A stretch of DNA of 64,000 bases from Lineus longissimus (taxonomy: Eukaryota > Nemertea > Pilidiophora > Heteronemertea > Lineidae), in assembly GCF_910592395.1 (NCBI RefSeq), contig NC_088314.1, positions 11,720,001 through 11,784,000 on the forward strand. Reading direction: 5' to 3'. A model generated the notes under the pieces. That model was given only the letters and a program-made list of their open reading frames with translations. It made no database searches and had not been told where the DNA came from. Both the position numbers and the translations under genes were made by a program. Shown here in pieces: positions 24,010 through 36,738 of the stretch (position 1 is its first letter; every line of letters starts with the position of its first letter).

Positions 24010-24569
24010 GTTGATACTTTGAAAAGGAGATACCCAACATTCTCACAATATTGCACTTTTTCACTTTTCCAGTTTTTGCCTCCTTGTGGCCAAGTCGAGA
24101 ATATAATCAGATCGAAATTCGGTGTCCGAGGTTACATGACGTTGGGAGTCATGTGTACCAAATTTCAAGTTCATAGCTTTTGCAGTTAAGAAACGTGCCA
24201 TAGTTACACTCAAACGGCCAATTTACGCCATTTGACCTCTTTGACCTAGAAAACAAGGTCAAATCAAAAACCTGTACGATATGCGATGAATCCTTGCCAG
24301 GAGTACCTACCATAAACTTTTTATCAACAAGAGGCCCAAGGGCCTGGCGCTCAGCTGGATGACCTAATAACATAGGACTGAGGGTATAAAGTAGTAAATA
24401 TCGGCTTTATACTACTGTTTGAAGGTTAAGAGAACACGTTATACCACTAAAATTTCCAATGCAGAGCTGCCAGCTGGATGAAATATGATTGAACTAATCA
24501 GCCATGGTATGTAAATATTACAGGAGGCAACGGAAGATATCCCTAGTTCAGTATAGCTTTACAGAAAAA
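24010..24569 (+). repeat. AGGTCA-type monomer and a 5' terminus of the CAAGAGGCCC family
   Basis: A monomer with GCCTCCTTGTGGCC, TCATGTGTACC and a degenerate TGACCT cluster (24232-24262) runs to about 24327. At 24328, after AA, the CAAGAGGCCC family 5' terminus starts, but its sequence is lost within about 40 bases. The remainder to 24569 is unassigned. Confidence 0.6.
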
Positions 24570-24973
24570 AATGGGAGTAACATTATTGTGTTGCTTAAAA
24601 CGTCTACTTTTTACTCATGTAAGAATCGTAGTACTAATAATAACTTCAACTTATTTTCCAGTTATGATAACACAACACGCATCTTCATGATAATGATCTT
24701 TCTCAAACTAACTGAATGACCTATTAGTAATCGCCTTGGACGCACAACCTAACCACATATCAATCCGCCCCGACGATCGACACATCCATTCGATTCGATA
24801 ACCGGGTAACCCTCGATAAAGTTTGATAAATAAACTAGAACTGAGATTTCACAGGAGCACCTGTGAATTCATGACTCCAGGGTTGTTTTGAGGGCGATAT
24901 TGTAAGAGTTGGTCTTGAGTATGGGGACGTGAAGGTCCGTGTGAGGCACCTGGGGAGAGAAGACTAGTTGAAC

Positions 24974-25023
24974 GATGGGATCATGGAGGTATAAATAATT
25001 ATTTATACCTCCATGATGGGATC
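24974..25023. repeat. 32-bp perfect palindrome with 9-bp direct flanks
   Basis: Absent from the paired copy near 19465. The palindrome 24983-25014 reads the same on both strands and is flanked by GATGGGATC on both sides (24974-24982, 25015-25023), of which the paired copy has one. Confidence 0.9.
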
Positions 25024-25075
25024 TGACACGGACACTACTATTGATCTCATTATATGAATACCATTTAATTACAAA

Positions 25076-28072
25076 TGAAACGGCCAGGGGCCATTGTGCT
25101 CACCGTAAGTATTTTTAGTAGACAGTTACAGAAAGTGCTACAGTATGTAGGCCTCTCATAATTTATACATGCATCTGTGACCAGTTCAGAGCCGGCCCTG
25201 GCCAAGTGGTGAATCCGAGACTTGTGGTTCCAAGCTTGTAGAGTCTAGGTGAAAATGATAGTGAAGAAACGTGCCACTCCATGACAATGGTGAATATATT
25301 TTTAACTTTGACCTCAGTGACCCTGACAGGTAGGTCAAATAACAAACCAGGGTGATATGTGATGTAGACACATCCACCCGACCATAACAATTTCATCACT
25401 CGTTACACTACAGCAATCGGCAAAAAACGATTTCCAAGATGGCCGCCTAATTAAATCTATGGCACCAAATAAATCAAAAAATGAAGAAAATGTAAGATAG
25501 AACTCAGAAAAGAAAAAAGGAAAAGATGAAAAATAAAAATATTTTTGGCTGTCCTTGACCGGGGTTTGAACTCACGACCTTTGGATTGCCACAATACGAG
25601 GAAAAACCCACAAAACATGCAATTTCGGCCATATTTGAATTCCGATCTGGCTGAAACTTGGCATACAAATAGTGGCTTCTTAGATGCATCATTACACAAA
25701 ATTAAAACTCTTTACATTGAACAACGACAAAACGTACCAAGAACGGTAAAGTTTTCAACTTTGACCTCTGTGAACTTGAAAGGTGGGTCAAATCAAAAAC
25801 CCGTAAGATATGTGATGTATCCTTGCATATTGAAAGATAATGCATGCCGCCAGTCGCACCAAACAGGTGACCCAGTAACTGCTGATAGTGACGTGGCTGT
25901 TCCATATTTATCTCGGAACCTGCCATAAACACTTTCCCATTCTGAAAATATATTCTAGGCTGCAGTAAGGTCAGATATTTAATACAGACAAAACTTCATA
26001 TCATGCTTGTTTATTTATCACCTAAAATATTATATTATATTATAATCGGACTCCTTTTTCCACTCGTTGAAACTGTTGTCCCAACCAACGTAATGGACTA
26101 AAACCTCCTTCCCAGCATCACTATCCCTTTCTTGGATTATGCGTATATCCCAAAGCTTGGAGATCGGCCATTTGGGTGTGGTCACTCTAAGATGCCTCAA
26201 GGATACAGATTCTTCACTGTAATTGACCCTAGCCCTTGGTCATAGAACGATGGGCATCCCTATAAAAGAAACAATACCCACATTAAGTGCACTAAAAAAC
26301 ATTTTCCATGGGAGCCCTATGGGTCCCGTCTAGACCTACTATTTATAATTCCCAAACTTCCCTCTCTTGGCCCAATGGTTCATCAAATTAAAGACCATGA
26401 AGACTATAGAAAGAAGTGTCTTTGATGACATATAGTCCCTTTAATGATCTGGCCCTGTCAAATTATGAAGCTGCAGACTCCTATTCAACAAAACCAAAAG
26501 AAAATGGGGGTGTTTTAGCATATAAAGTACAGAGACATACAAACTTACATTTTCACAAGCAGAAGAAAATTTCAGAAATCAGAAAAATCGATTAATCTCA
26601 CTCACCTTTCTCAAATATGTATTCCGAAATCAGAGGAAATGGCAAAAATGGGACTGCCTTGTTGTAGGCTAAAAAGATGACTGTGAAAAGCCAAGTGACC
26701 ACGTGTTGGAACTTCATGCTGCCGCCAAAATCCAAGATTACGAGGTGATTTCTCATCCAAAGTGTCACATATAAATACGAGCTGACAGCTTGAACTCTGG
26801 AGAATCGTTATACACCGTAACTGGATCCATTGTTTTAAACACCTAATCAAGAGCATGTCTAAACCCATCCAAGATCAGACGAAAATGGCCTGACCTGGGT
26901 GATTTGTATGTAATTTGGTACATGACACGTGTTCCTACTTGGTGGTTTTACGAGGAAGTTTATGAATGGAATTCCACAAGGCCAGCACATGATGTCTGCA
27001 CCAGAAGATTCTGTGTAGTTTGCCACCGTAACTGGCTCTATGCCATTAACCCTTTCTGAGATAATGAAGATTTTGTGACAAAAACGCTGCAAATTCCCTC
27101 AGATTTGTATTGGAAGGCGGTGACCTAGATACTGTGCAGGTAAAGCTCTCTACAGCGAGATGCATACGCATGTTTCAATATGCTAGGAGTACCTACCATG
27201 AAACTTTTATCAAAAACAAATCAGTAATAAGCGAGAAATCACACTTTTTGAGTTTTGAGTTTGGGCCCCCTGGTGGCCAAGTCAATGATCAGACCGAACC
27301 CAGTGTAAAAGGTCAACTGACCTAGGGGGTCATTTGTTCAAAGTTTCAAGTTCATAACTGTTGCGGTTGAGAAACGTGCCATACTTACACTCAAATGGCA
27401 AATTTACGCCATTTGACCTCTGCGACCTTAAAAAGTACGTCAAATCCGAAAAATCGTGCAACATCTGAGGTAACCTTGCTAGGGGTCCCTGCCATAAAAA
27501 TTTCATCAAAAACAATTTGCTAATAAGCAGGCTATTGCACTTCTTACTTTTTCTGTTTTGGCCCCCTGGTGGCAAAGTCAAGACTCAGATCAGGCTGAAA
27601 TTCAGCACCAGAGGTTATCTGATATAGGGGGTTATATGTACCAAGTTTCAAGCTCATAGCTTTGGTGGTTGAGAAACGTGCCATAGTTACACTCAAACGG
27701 CCAATTCACGCCATTTGACCTCTGCGACCTTGAAAAGTAGATCAAATTAAAAACCTGTAAGATATATGATGTATCCTTGCTATGAGTACCTACCACAAAA
27801 GTTTTATCGAAAACAAGTCACTAATAAACGAGATATCACACTTTTTAGATATCCACATTTGGCCCCCTGGTGGCCAAGTAGAGAATCAGATCGGACAGAA
27901 ATTTAGTGTCACGGGTCATTTGACCTAGGGGGTCATGTGTACAAAGTTTTAAGTTCATAGGCCTAGCGGTTAAAAAACGTGCCACTGTTTTTGAACTAGG
28001 ATACGACGGACAACGACGACGACGACGGACGACGGACACTGCAGTATTGCCTAGACTCCCCTACGGTGAGCC
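25076..28072 (+). mobile_element. Non-autonomous element, family A (3.0 kb), AA target duplication
   Basis: 5' terminus TGAAACGGCCAGGGGCC with GTGCTCACCG; 3' terminus CTACGGTGAGCC. GCTCACC and GGTGAGC at the two ends are complementary. Flanked by AA at 25074-25075 and 28073-28074; the empty site is at 19530. Inside are AGGTCA-type monomers (25150-25400, 25700-25930, 27180-28072), a tRNA-like relic (25436-25600), a GAC-rich simple repeat near the 3' end, and 25930-27090, which has no recognised content. No protein domain. Confidence 0.8.
25436..25600 (-). repeat. tRNA-related SINE-like relic
   Basis: On the minus strand it contains GGTCGTGAGTTCAAACCCCG, close to a tRNA T-arm/B-box. It starts beside AAGATGGCCGCC on the plus strand, as does the relic at 53415-53560. 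No A-box or intact cloverleaf, so it is not a tRNA gene. Confidence 0.4.
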
Positions 28073-28826
28073 AAAAAGTGAAAACAGATCATATCATATT
28101 CCTTGGGATAAATTAAAATAGGAGTGCGGGAACAAGGTTTTTTAGCAGGAGGAAAGCGAGAACATTTTGCGCCGTCGTATTCCGATTTGGCTGGTTAGTG
28201 GTGAAATCTGCTTTTAATTTTGCAAATTAACACATTCGTCTTTCTAGTTCTAACGTTGTCTGAATTAAAGATGCTTTCCCAATGCTTGACTGGTCTGGCA
28301 AGAGGCATTGCCAGGAAAACGTGACGTCATTTTGGCCATTCTTCTTCCCGCACGCCCTCTCTCTCCGTAAAAGTTCCTGACATGGTGTGAAGTGGGAGGG
28401 CGCACAATGGGAACCACACTGCCGCGATGTTAATAGTTTGTATTTATAGAATTCAGCGGCAGAGATTTTAGGCACGGAAAAAGTGGATTTACTCGGCTAA
28501 TCTCAATCGATTTTACCGATGAATGTTTTCAAGGCGAGAGAAAAATCTGATTTAAGTACTGCGCTTATTAGATTTCATGTTCAGGCCGAAGATTGGCCTA
28601 AAACGTGGACGAAAAGAGTGCATTATCGAGTGTGGGAGAGGTCACGTGATTGGACGAGAAACCTGAACAAAGTTTTCGTGCTTTTAGCTGTCAACATCAA
28701 TGGCTATAATATACTCCTACAGAATAGTAGAACTAATAGAACTAATTTACGAAGTTTCCAATAGTTTGAACACAAATCAAAACATCGCCCATCAGCTGGA
28801 CTCAGATCTGCATAAATTACGATAAA

Positions 28827-29933
28827 TGAAATGGCCAGGGCCATTGTGCTCACGTCATGTGGAGGAAAGATGGATAAAGAGCATGGTATTGTGTCATGTA
28901 GTGTTAGGTTTGATGTAGGTCCAAGCAATTACAATTTCCCCAAAATGGCCAATTTACAGTACATTCGACCTCTGTGACCTTGAAAAGTAGGTCAAATCAA
29001 AGAAGACCCGGGTGACACATTGAATGGTTGTTAGAATTAGATGTACCTATGATATAAAATTGGTGCCAATCGGGCAAGTCATTACTAGGAATGATGGCAT
29101 TTTGAAGAATTTAGGATTTGGCCCCCTCCCTGGAGGCCAAACGGCAAATCAGATCGCACCAAACTTCGGTACCTGAGATCACCTGACCAAGGGGTACATG
29201 TGTACTTAATTTGTGATCAATAGTCATTGCAGTTAAGAAACGTGCCATAGTTACGGCCTGACGGCGAATTTATGCCATTTGACCTCTGTGACCTTGACAA
29301 GAAGGTCAAATTAAAAACCTGTGTGACATATACTGTATGGTGAATAGATGTACCCATGATATCAAATTGGTGGCAATCGGGCAAGAAGTTAAGGAATAAT
29401 CACATTTTTAAGGTTTTTGGATTTTGCCCCCTGGTGGTCAAGTGGTGAATCATATTGGACCAAACTTCGGTCCCTGAGATCACCTGACTAAGGGGTAAAT
29501 GTGTACCAAATTTGGTATCAATAGTCATTGCAGTTTAGAAACGTGCCATCGTTACATCCTAACGGCCAATTTACACCATTTGACCTCTGTGACCTTGAAA
29601 AGGAGGTCAAATCAAAAACCCGGAGGATATATGATGCACCTTTGCTAGAAGTACCTACCATATTTTTTTCAAAATTTCCCGACTACTATTAAGGGAGATA
29701 TTGCATATTTTCACTTTTAACGTTTGGCCCCCTGGTGGCCAAACCATGAAACGAATCGGACCGAAACTTGGTCTCCAAGGTGTCATTACATAAGGGTACC
29801 AAGTTTCAACTCAATAGCTCTAACAGTTACGAAACGTGCCCTGCTAACGGACGACGGACGACGACGACGACGACGACGACGGATGACGGACGCCACGGTA
29901 TGGGATAAGCTCACCTCTGCTAAGAGGTGAGCT
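28827..29933 (+). mobile_element. Non-autonomous element, family B (1.1 kb), AA target duplication
   Basis: 5' terminus TGAAATGGCCAGGGCC; 3' end is a hairpin CTCACCTCTGCTAAGAGGTGAG followed by CT. AA flanks at 28825-28826 and 29934-29935; the empty site in the paired copy is near 20280. The interior is about three and a half diverged ~310-bp monomers with AGGTCA clusters and a (GAC)n tract at 29847-29885. A near-identical copy is at 52630-54554. Confidence 0.85.
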
Positions 29934-30149
29934 AATAATGAGGTCGTCGCTTCAATTTCGCAAAGAAAGTTGACTCCATTCGAAGGTTGTTTTGACCAAA
30001 TTCTGTTGAACTCATCGTTGTGAGGGCATTTGAACACATTCTCGTTGATCTTTTCTATAAACGTGTAAAGTTTCGTACCAAAATACGTTTCCGTAAAGGC
30101 TTAAAAAGAAAATTTGTCACTTACAAAATCATCGTTCCGGTAGAAATAA

Positions 30150-31750
30150 CAAGAGGCCCAAGGGCCTGGCGCTCAGCTGAGTTAATATCATTAATATCTT
30201 CCCGGTGTTTAGTTCATTATCATGCATGAAAATGGCATGCTCCATGGTATTTGATATCCTTTTGCGTTCACTACGGTACCAATGTTTTTGGTTGACATAA
30301 TTATGCCACTGTTCATTCCTCAATCCTGACCATAATTCGGGTGAAATCATCGTATGAAAATATTTACCGAAACATGAAGTTGATGCCATGAATGAGCATA
30401 CTCATTGTCATAGCCTCGTTTACAAGTACGAAGTATTTTCCCGCGAATATTCAAAACTGCTTGGCTCCTTGCCAGTTAAATAACATGTGACTATACACAA
30501 AACAGAAAACTTTGATGGAAATTGTAAATCATTTTTTTATCTATCAGGGGAAACAAGCTGATGATGATCAAATAAATCATTCATGAGAAATCGTTTTGTT
30601 GCTGAAGCTTGCATGACGAAGTTAATGCTAAACCTTTTCTTGTGCTCTACTGCGCCACCGTAGTTTTCTATTTAGACCAGCGATGACGTCATTTCTGGTG
30701 ATTCCCTACGTTGTCCAATGAGCGCTTTTTAAAATGTGCCATTTGGTATTGTACAGTATGCAATGTATTTTTTCAGCGCTGCCAGTTGCCGAACAGAATG
30801 CCGTAGTTCCCTCAATTTCCAATCAATTTTTATGGGAGTGACATTATTGTATTGCTGAGAATGTCTACTTTTTACTCATGAAAGAATCGTAGAACTAAAA
30901 CTTAATAGGCGAACAGAACCATGCCGATTCACTGCACATAGGCCTACTGTGGGAATTCTCCACTTCAAAATACATCGGCGATGTCATCGCGAACAGAGCA
31001 TGCACTTCCGATATCGTTTTCACAGAAATGTGGCCAAATTTTCAAGAACTAATTTCTGAAAGTAGTCCCTAAAGACCTTATGACTACCACTGAAACAAAC
31101 TGGTGATAATATCGCCTACCAGACTACTTTTTATGCAGAAAATTGGGTACCTGATTGAGCTCCAAGATTATTGCACATGACGTAAACAACATGCCGCCAT
31201 TTTGTCTCCGCTTCGGTATTTTGTACGCCGCTTATAATGCACCTTCTCAATTAAAACCAACATAATAAGGCCTTACATCGTTGATTGAATAGGAACACCA
31301 CACAAAACACAATAAATTGGGGGTACAACCGATTACGAAGCTGAAGTGAACAGTGATTATTCCTGGAGCTACTGCTTTTGTTGTGTAGCTGCCATGTTTT
31401 GGGAACTGGCAAATAGGAGACTTCATTGATGGCTGACGTCATCGGGCGGGAATTTGAATCGGCAGAAATAATTAAAAGGCAGGTAGCGCCCTCTCCTGTT
31501 AAAATTTTGAACTTTTTCTCAATAAAATAGATTTTCAAGAATTTTATCTTAATATTAGAGCATATTTCGACTAATTCTGCTGCTCCTAGGCCGATATAGG
31601 CCAGTTTCCTTCATGCACTCTCGCTCGCAGGAAGTAGGTCGAATGGCGACAAATTTTGTTTTGAAAGTAGAGTTTGACCAGAAGTATCCAGAAATGCAAA
31701 ATTGAAGTCTCTAGGTCTTACGGTTACAAAATGTGCACCATGGGTTTAAC

Positions 31751-31784
<34 letters not shown>

Positions 31785-31844
31785 ACAGACGGACGCCACT
31801 GAACAACTTATTTGACAAGCTCGGCTGACTTAGTCAGCTGAGCT
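30150..31844 (+). mobile_element. Non-autonomous element, family C (1.7 kb), AA target duplication
   Basis: 5' terminus CAAGAGGCCCAAGGGCC with CTCAGCTGA; 3' terminus TCAGCTGAGCT, preceded by a GGAT tract (31752-31783). AA flanks are at 30148-30149 and 31845-31846; the empty site is at 20485-20491. It contains a copy of the repeat also seen at 9317-9830. No protein domain was recognised. Confidence 0.85.
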
Positions 31845-32295
31845 AAAAAGGTCACCGCCATTTTCTTGATGATAGTACTCCAGGTAACTGGCGGGAAATT
31901 TAAAGCGGGGTCATCCGGGGTCAAACAACAGTTTTGCTCACTACCGCCAACTGGTGATATAAATCCACACTAAATCTATTTTATATCAAAACTTCTGTAT
32001 CATGAAGACCTTTTCAACTTTATTTCAAGCTTTTATCTGCTCGAATAGAGCGTCAAAAATTGTTTTTTCATTTACGCCTTTTGCCCCCTGGGGAGCTGAA
32101 TTTGAGTCGAATCGCCCAAATTTTTTTCTGTAAGCAACATTTTCTGCGGTGTTTACATACAAAACCATATTTAAAGTGCCTCAGCTGTACGGTTACAAAA
32201 TGCCCAACATGGCTAGATGGATGGCAGGATGGAAGGACAAACACCAATCAATTAGCTATTTGACTAGCTCCGCTGACTTTGTCAGCTGAGCTAAA

Positions 32296-32950
32296 AACGA
32301 GTCACCAATAAGAGAGATATCACACTTTTTAGGTTTCCACTTCTGGCCCCCTGGTGGCCAAGTTTAGAATCAGATCGGACTGAAATTCATTATCAGCGGT
32401 CGCCTGACCTGAGGGGTCCTGTGTACAAAGTTTCTGGTTCACGACGAATGACAACGACAACGGACAATATTGTATAGACTCACCTAGACGGTGAGCCAAA
32501 AATGGAGCACTCTAGCTCAAAGCATGAGTAACAAACAGCAATTTTTTTACCAAAAGCCCCCTGGTGGCCTAATTGAATTGCGCTCAAAATCGAACTTGGC
32601 CTAGATCTTGGGCCCATATATGCACATATAGAAGAAATGAAGACACTAGAGTTCTGACAAGGCAAAAAGTTTAGGCACAGACGGACGCACAACAGAGCAC
32701 CACTAACCACCCCGAGCACAGCATAAGCCCTATTGGTCTATGACCAAGCGGGCTAAAAACATATTTTTAAGATGGCCGCCTGGAGACCAGAGAGTATGTC
32801 GAATTGCGAAAACGTACTACTGGACATATTGCCAAAGGTATTATCATGCCAAGTTTCAGCCATCTAGCCCAAGAGATTACGAAACATGCTCTGCTGACGG
32901 ACGAAGATGCCATGGTATCGTATAAGCTCCCCACGGGTGAGCTAAAAAGA
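32296..32950 (+). repeat. Remnants of three small elements
   Basis: A monomer ends with GACGGTGAGCC near 32498. A second block ends in AAGCGGGCT before an A-run (32755), and a third begins AAGATGGCCGCC (32771) and ends CGGGTGAGCT (32944). All share the G-AGC(C/T)-A-run 3' end. No gene. Confidence 0.6.
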
Positions 32951-33120
32951 AGTTGGTTCTTCGTATCATCTCCACATTACCAAACTTTGTGCCCTTCATT
33001 GGGATACCTGAAGAGACTGCATTTGATAGTCGTGGGTAATGCCTTGCAATATAACATAGTTACATTTATCCTGTGTTTTTAGAGAAGGGCTCCAACAACT
33101 AAACCAGGTAATATACTTAC

Positions 33121-33319
33121 ATTCCAATGTAAAATTGACTTGGGGAATATCGCACATGGTCCTAGTACTCGCATTCCTGTGTTTAGTTTGAATCCAAAAG
33201 GACTGTAGGCATCTATAAGAATTCCTGAAGAATGTTCCTTGTTCATGATGGTTACTTTCATTGTCTGGCTGTACTGGCTCGGGGCCTCAGGGACATCGCA
33301 CATACTCCTCGCCCATTGT
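33121..33319 (-). CDS. NDUFAF3: Probable internal exon of NDUFAF3-like complex I assembly factor
   Basis: On the minus strand this 199-bp open exon has a good acceptor (TTGTTTTCCAG) and donor (GTAAGT). It encodes MKVTIMNKEHSSGILIDAYS, then FGFKLNTGMRVLGPCAIFP and SILHWN. The pattern of a short strand, IDAYS-x-x-GF, then GPCAxFPxxxLxWN, is that of the NDUFAF3/DUF498 family, mitochondrial proteins needed early in complex I assembly. Upstream and downstream exons were not found in the neighbouring sequence, so the gene is either spread over long introns filled with transposons or is a stranded exon. It is the only part of the window that looks like a conserved host gene. Recognition is by eye. 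Confidence 0.6.
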
Positions 33320-35191
33320 CTGGAAAACAATTTTTAAATTACTAGCCAATTACCCATGAAGCAGTCACGTTGAAATGGGATATACCTTGAATTGCATGGG
33401 TATAATGATTGAACTGCATTGTATTTAGGGGTGGATTGCTTGCTATCTCAAGTACAATTTAGGCATGTCAAAGACCCATTGCCGAATATCAGAACAATTA
33501 ACAAGTTTTTTATGCAATCAACACCCCAGTCTTGGGGTCTGACCCCTCCCCCTCAAATTCAATTTATTCATCAAAAAGATCAGGTAAAAAATGTCAAGTA
33601 TGCTCGAGGACAGAAAAAGAAAACGAAAGTTCAGTTCCAAAAGGGCAAAATAGACATGACAGTGGTGAATGGCACAGATGATTGAATGTAGCATTATAAA
33701 CATCATAATATACTATACTACCGGAGTAGAGGTAGAGGAAAATGATCAAATGAACTTCAGCCCCATCCCCACTTCATATGGCAGAACACAGCCTTTCTTT
33801 CAGATTGTGCCCATTTTACTGCTTGGGTTAATCCATGCACATGCTCCAGCTAGGAAGTATATCTTTATATTCTAAACCAAACTAGAAAGGATTATTTAGC
33901 TGAATGTCGCTTCTACTGTACTAGATGATCCATCACAACATGTACATGCTACCAGAAGTACATTTGGTCTCATCAGGGTGGTGAAAGACATGGAGCTGAA
34001 CAGTCATTGCATCGGCAAAAATATCCCTGTTATGTCCAATCACAGGGCTAGGTACCCATGTAATACTAAGTACAATGAGAACTGTTGAAGGAATAGGTAA
34101 GGCCCCCTAAGCCTAACTTGAGGTAGCGTGGCCATCGGCTTCTCGTTTTATATTGTTAGTTTCAGCATCATTTCTTCATTTCAATACAAATCGTGGCCTA
34201 CTTCCAGCCTTATTGACAGAGATGGAAGAACAACGTGATGTATAAGATTATTTTCTTTTAATATGAAAATATAATGTTATTATAGACTAATTACAAAAAA
34301 GATATTGCTGCATCGAGAAATAATACTCTTTACATGATGTATACATGGGCATATACATGGATGTGGTATGTCACCACCTGCAGAGACCATGGAAACAAAA
34401 AATGGAATAACCACTTTGAATCAGACCAGCACTCACAACAGCATTAACCATGCCAACAAAAACTGGCTCACTATTCAGAAATTCTGAAACACGTAAAGTA
34501 CTGTCAATGGTATAAATACTGCTGGGCAAAATTGATGATGGGGAACATGTCTGAAAATTGCACAGATTCATAACTGACATTCCTGATAGTCTTGACTTCT
34601 GAGGGTTACTCGGGTAGGCACCTGCCAGTGCAAAGAACCAGCATTATACTGAAACTTCCTCAGCCACTGTCCACCAAGAGATACTGGTCATTCATCGATA
34701 CAGGCAAGCCCTTCATACTCACATTCTCAATTTTCAAATTCAAAACCAAAATAAGTGGAATTTGGGCTATGGATTTTCACAGCAGGCTTCAACTGTTCAT
34801 CAACAATAAACCACCAGCTAGGCTATTCTAACCACTGTGAGGGGTAGTAGTCATGATCCTCTTATGGTACCGGTACCGTACATTCCTATTGTTGACTCGA
34901 AATGCTTTCTGAATACAATGCACATTATTATTGTACACTCAAGAGGATACTATGCTGATTAGTGCACCCATGATCACTTTAGTCAAGGGTATGGCAAGCT
35001 GCAACAAGATTGAGAGATTCATGCTAAATGCAGGGGCATGGCGATCAACACATAAGCTACGCAGCTGAATGGAATGATAACGCTAGATCGAACGAAAAGA
35101 CTTGACTGAAGACTAGCTGTCTGCAATCCAATCATGATAAAATGGTTCCAAACGAAGTCATCAAAACCAATGAGTTCATAGGTGAAGTTGG
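33320..35191. other. No supported gene
   Basis: Could include upstream exons of the NDUFAF3-like gene, but none is recognisable. 33369-33450 resembles 62874-63010 (shared GTTGAAATG, ATGATTGAACT and CTGCTATCT-like words), a diverged dispersed repeat. Confidence 0.35.
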
Positions 35192-36433
35192 TTATACTAG
35201 TATCCCTACTTCTGTCATAACCTTTCTACGAAGACTGTAGCGCTTGACTGTCTCCTGGTGTACCTCTTCTTGGGCATCCTCTTGTGCCTCATCTTCCTCG
35301 GAGTGGCCAGATACTTCTGAAAGCTGTCCCTGCTTTTGTTTTGCAGAGAGGCGACTGAAGTAGACCATGACCTGTGTTGAAGTCAGCCACTGATCCTTGG
35401 GAAACATCATCTTCAGGCGCTTTGCAACATTAGTTGGATTTTCTTTGAACCCAGTTACACCTTTCATAAATTCCTCATACAAATATCTCCGCACTTCTGC
35501 AGAAAACCGTCTTGAGGTCTTCTGTCCTCGAAGAGCCCAGCCTGCAAAAAGCAAAGATTGTTCTGAATCTGCATCTGTCTTGCTCCGTACTACAACAGAT
35601 GCGGCGGGTTGTCCAACTTTGGCTATGGCACCAACATGCCCAGCCCATTTCCGCTTTACCTTGTCCATCATGGTTTCCTTTAGTGTCACACTTGTGTGGG
35701 AGCCATAGGCCAAATGTTCTGTCAGGTCCTCTTGTGATTTGAAAAATTGGTCACATCCATTTTCAGGGCACGGGATTTCCACCTTGTTGATTTCACCTTG
35801 TGCCTTCATTCCTCCAACACCTACACTAGGCCGCGTATACACACCGAGTGTCACTCCAGTTGGAGCTAATGGAGCAGCTTGCTTGCTCTCCAGTTTGGGG
35901 TATGGAAAGAACTCGACAGTACCAATACTGTATGCCTTCCAAACACGGATTCCACCGTCCTCATAACGAAAGTTGGTAAATGACGTGATTCCTGGCCATG
36001 TCAGAGCCTTAGATTAGTTAGATGCACCAGCTGCAAGTGTCACAAAAGAAACATAGCAGCATCTGACACCACCATATCACTCCAGCGCATCCTTCATCTC
36101 AGATGCATTAGTAACATCATGTCCCTCACACACAAAGCGTTGTATGTGGGACTTCATGGGCGCGATCTTCCTGTCGCAGATGTCCTTTCCTGCCTGTGCT
36201 TCAGAAAAGTCATATTGCCTGATAGTGAGGCCTGTGATCTGTTGCAGGTTTTTCATCGATATTACTATTAGTAAAGAAGCATTATGATAACAACTTGCAT
36301 TATCTGAGCGTAAGAATACGTCCTTCACTGTAGGTGTTTCCAACTTCACCTTCAATAGTGTGGCTTCCACAAGACAGAATACTGCGAACCAGTCTTGTTT
36401 GCATTGGTCCAGGACATGGACGAAACAGTGGAT
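35192..36433 (-). pseudogene. Exon 9: second catalytic block, C2H2 finger and C-terminal tail; two stops
   Basis: Begins IHCFVHVLDQC and runs through SDNASCYH and QAGKDICDRKIAPMKSHIQR. TGA at 36077-36079 and TAA at 36014-36016 interrupt, but the frame on both sides continues with family-like sequence (YGGVRCC; ITSFTNFRYEDGGIRVWKAY). A C2H2 finger (CPENGCDQFFKSQEDLTEHL) follows, then GWALRGQKTSRRFS to VMVYFSRLSAK, a helical tail, and an acidic stretch with SLRRK at the end. Confidence 0.7.
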
Positions 36434-36738
36434 CTGAAGAAAAGAAAGCACTACCTAAATAAATGAAGCTCATACGCATGTACTCATAACTACTAAAAGT
36501 ATCATTTGTATCAAAACACTCGCGTGGAAGGACTGATTGCGCTGCAGGATGTAACCATTGAGACTACAGGTCCAGCAGCGACAGTCAGCAAAGTTATTGT
36601 ATAAAGACACTTCCTTTCCTATAATGCAGAGTTATAGTGCATGTTTCGAGTTTGACTAAGTAATTTATCTAGATCCAATATCAGTTTTCATTTCATTTTA
36701 AGCTTCACTTTTCTCAGAATGTTTGATTCTATACACAC

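Larger units (their letters stand above)
24570..32295 (+). repeat. Second copy of the 1.88-kb repeat, broken by nested insertions
   Basis: Same order and orientation as 19075-20950. It is interrupted by the 32-bp palindrome at 24983-25014 and by three elements at 25076-28072, 28827-29933 and 30150-31844. At each of the three element junctions the uninterrupted copy supplies the empty site, and an AA pair flanks both sides. Confidence 0.9.

Noticed and set aside
36014-36079. An intron covering the two stop codons in exon 9 of the nine-exon gene
   Set aside because: The only possible junctions (GTGATA donor, TCTAAG acceptor) give the wrong phase, and the sequence between the stops still reads like the protein; nonsense mutations fit better.
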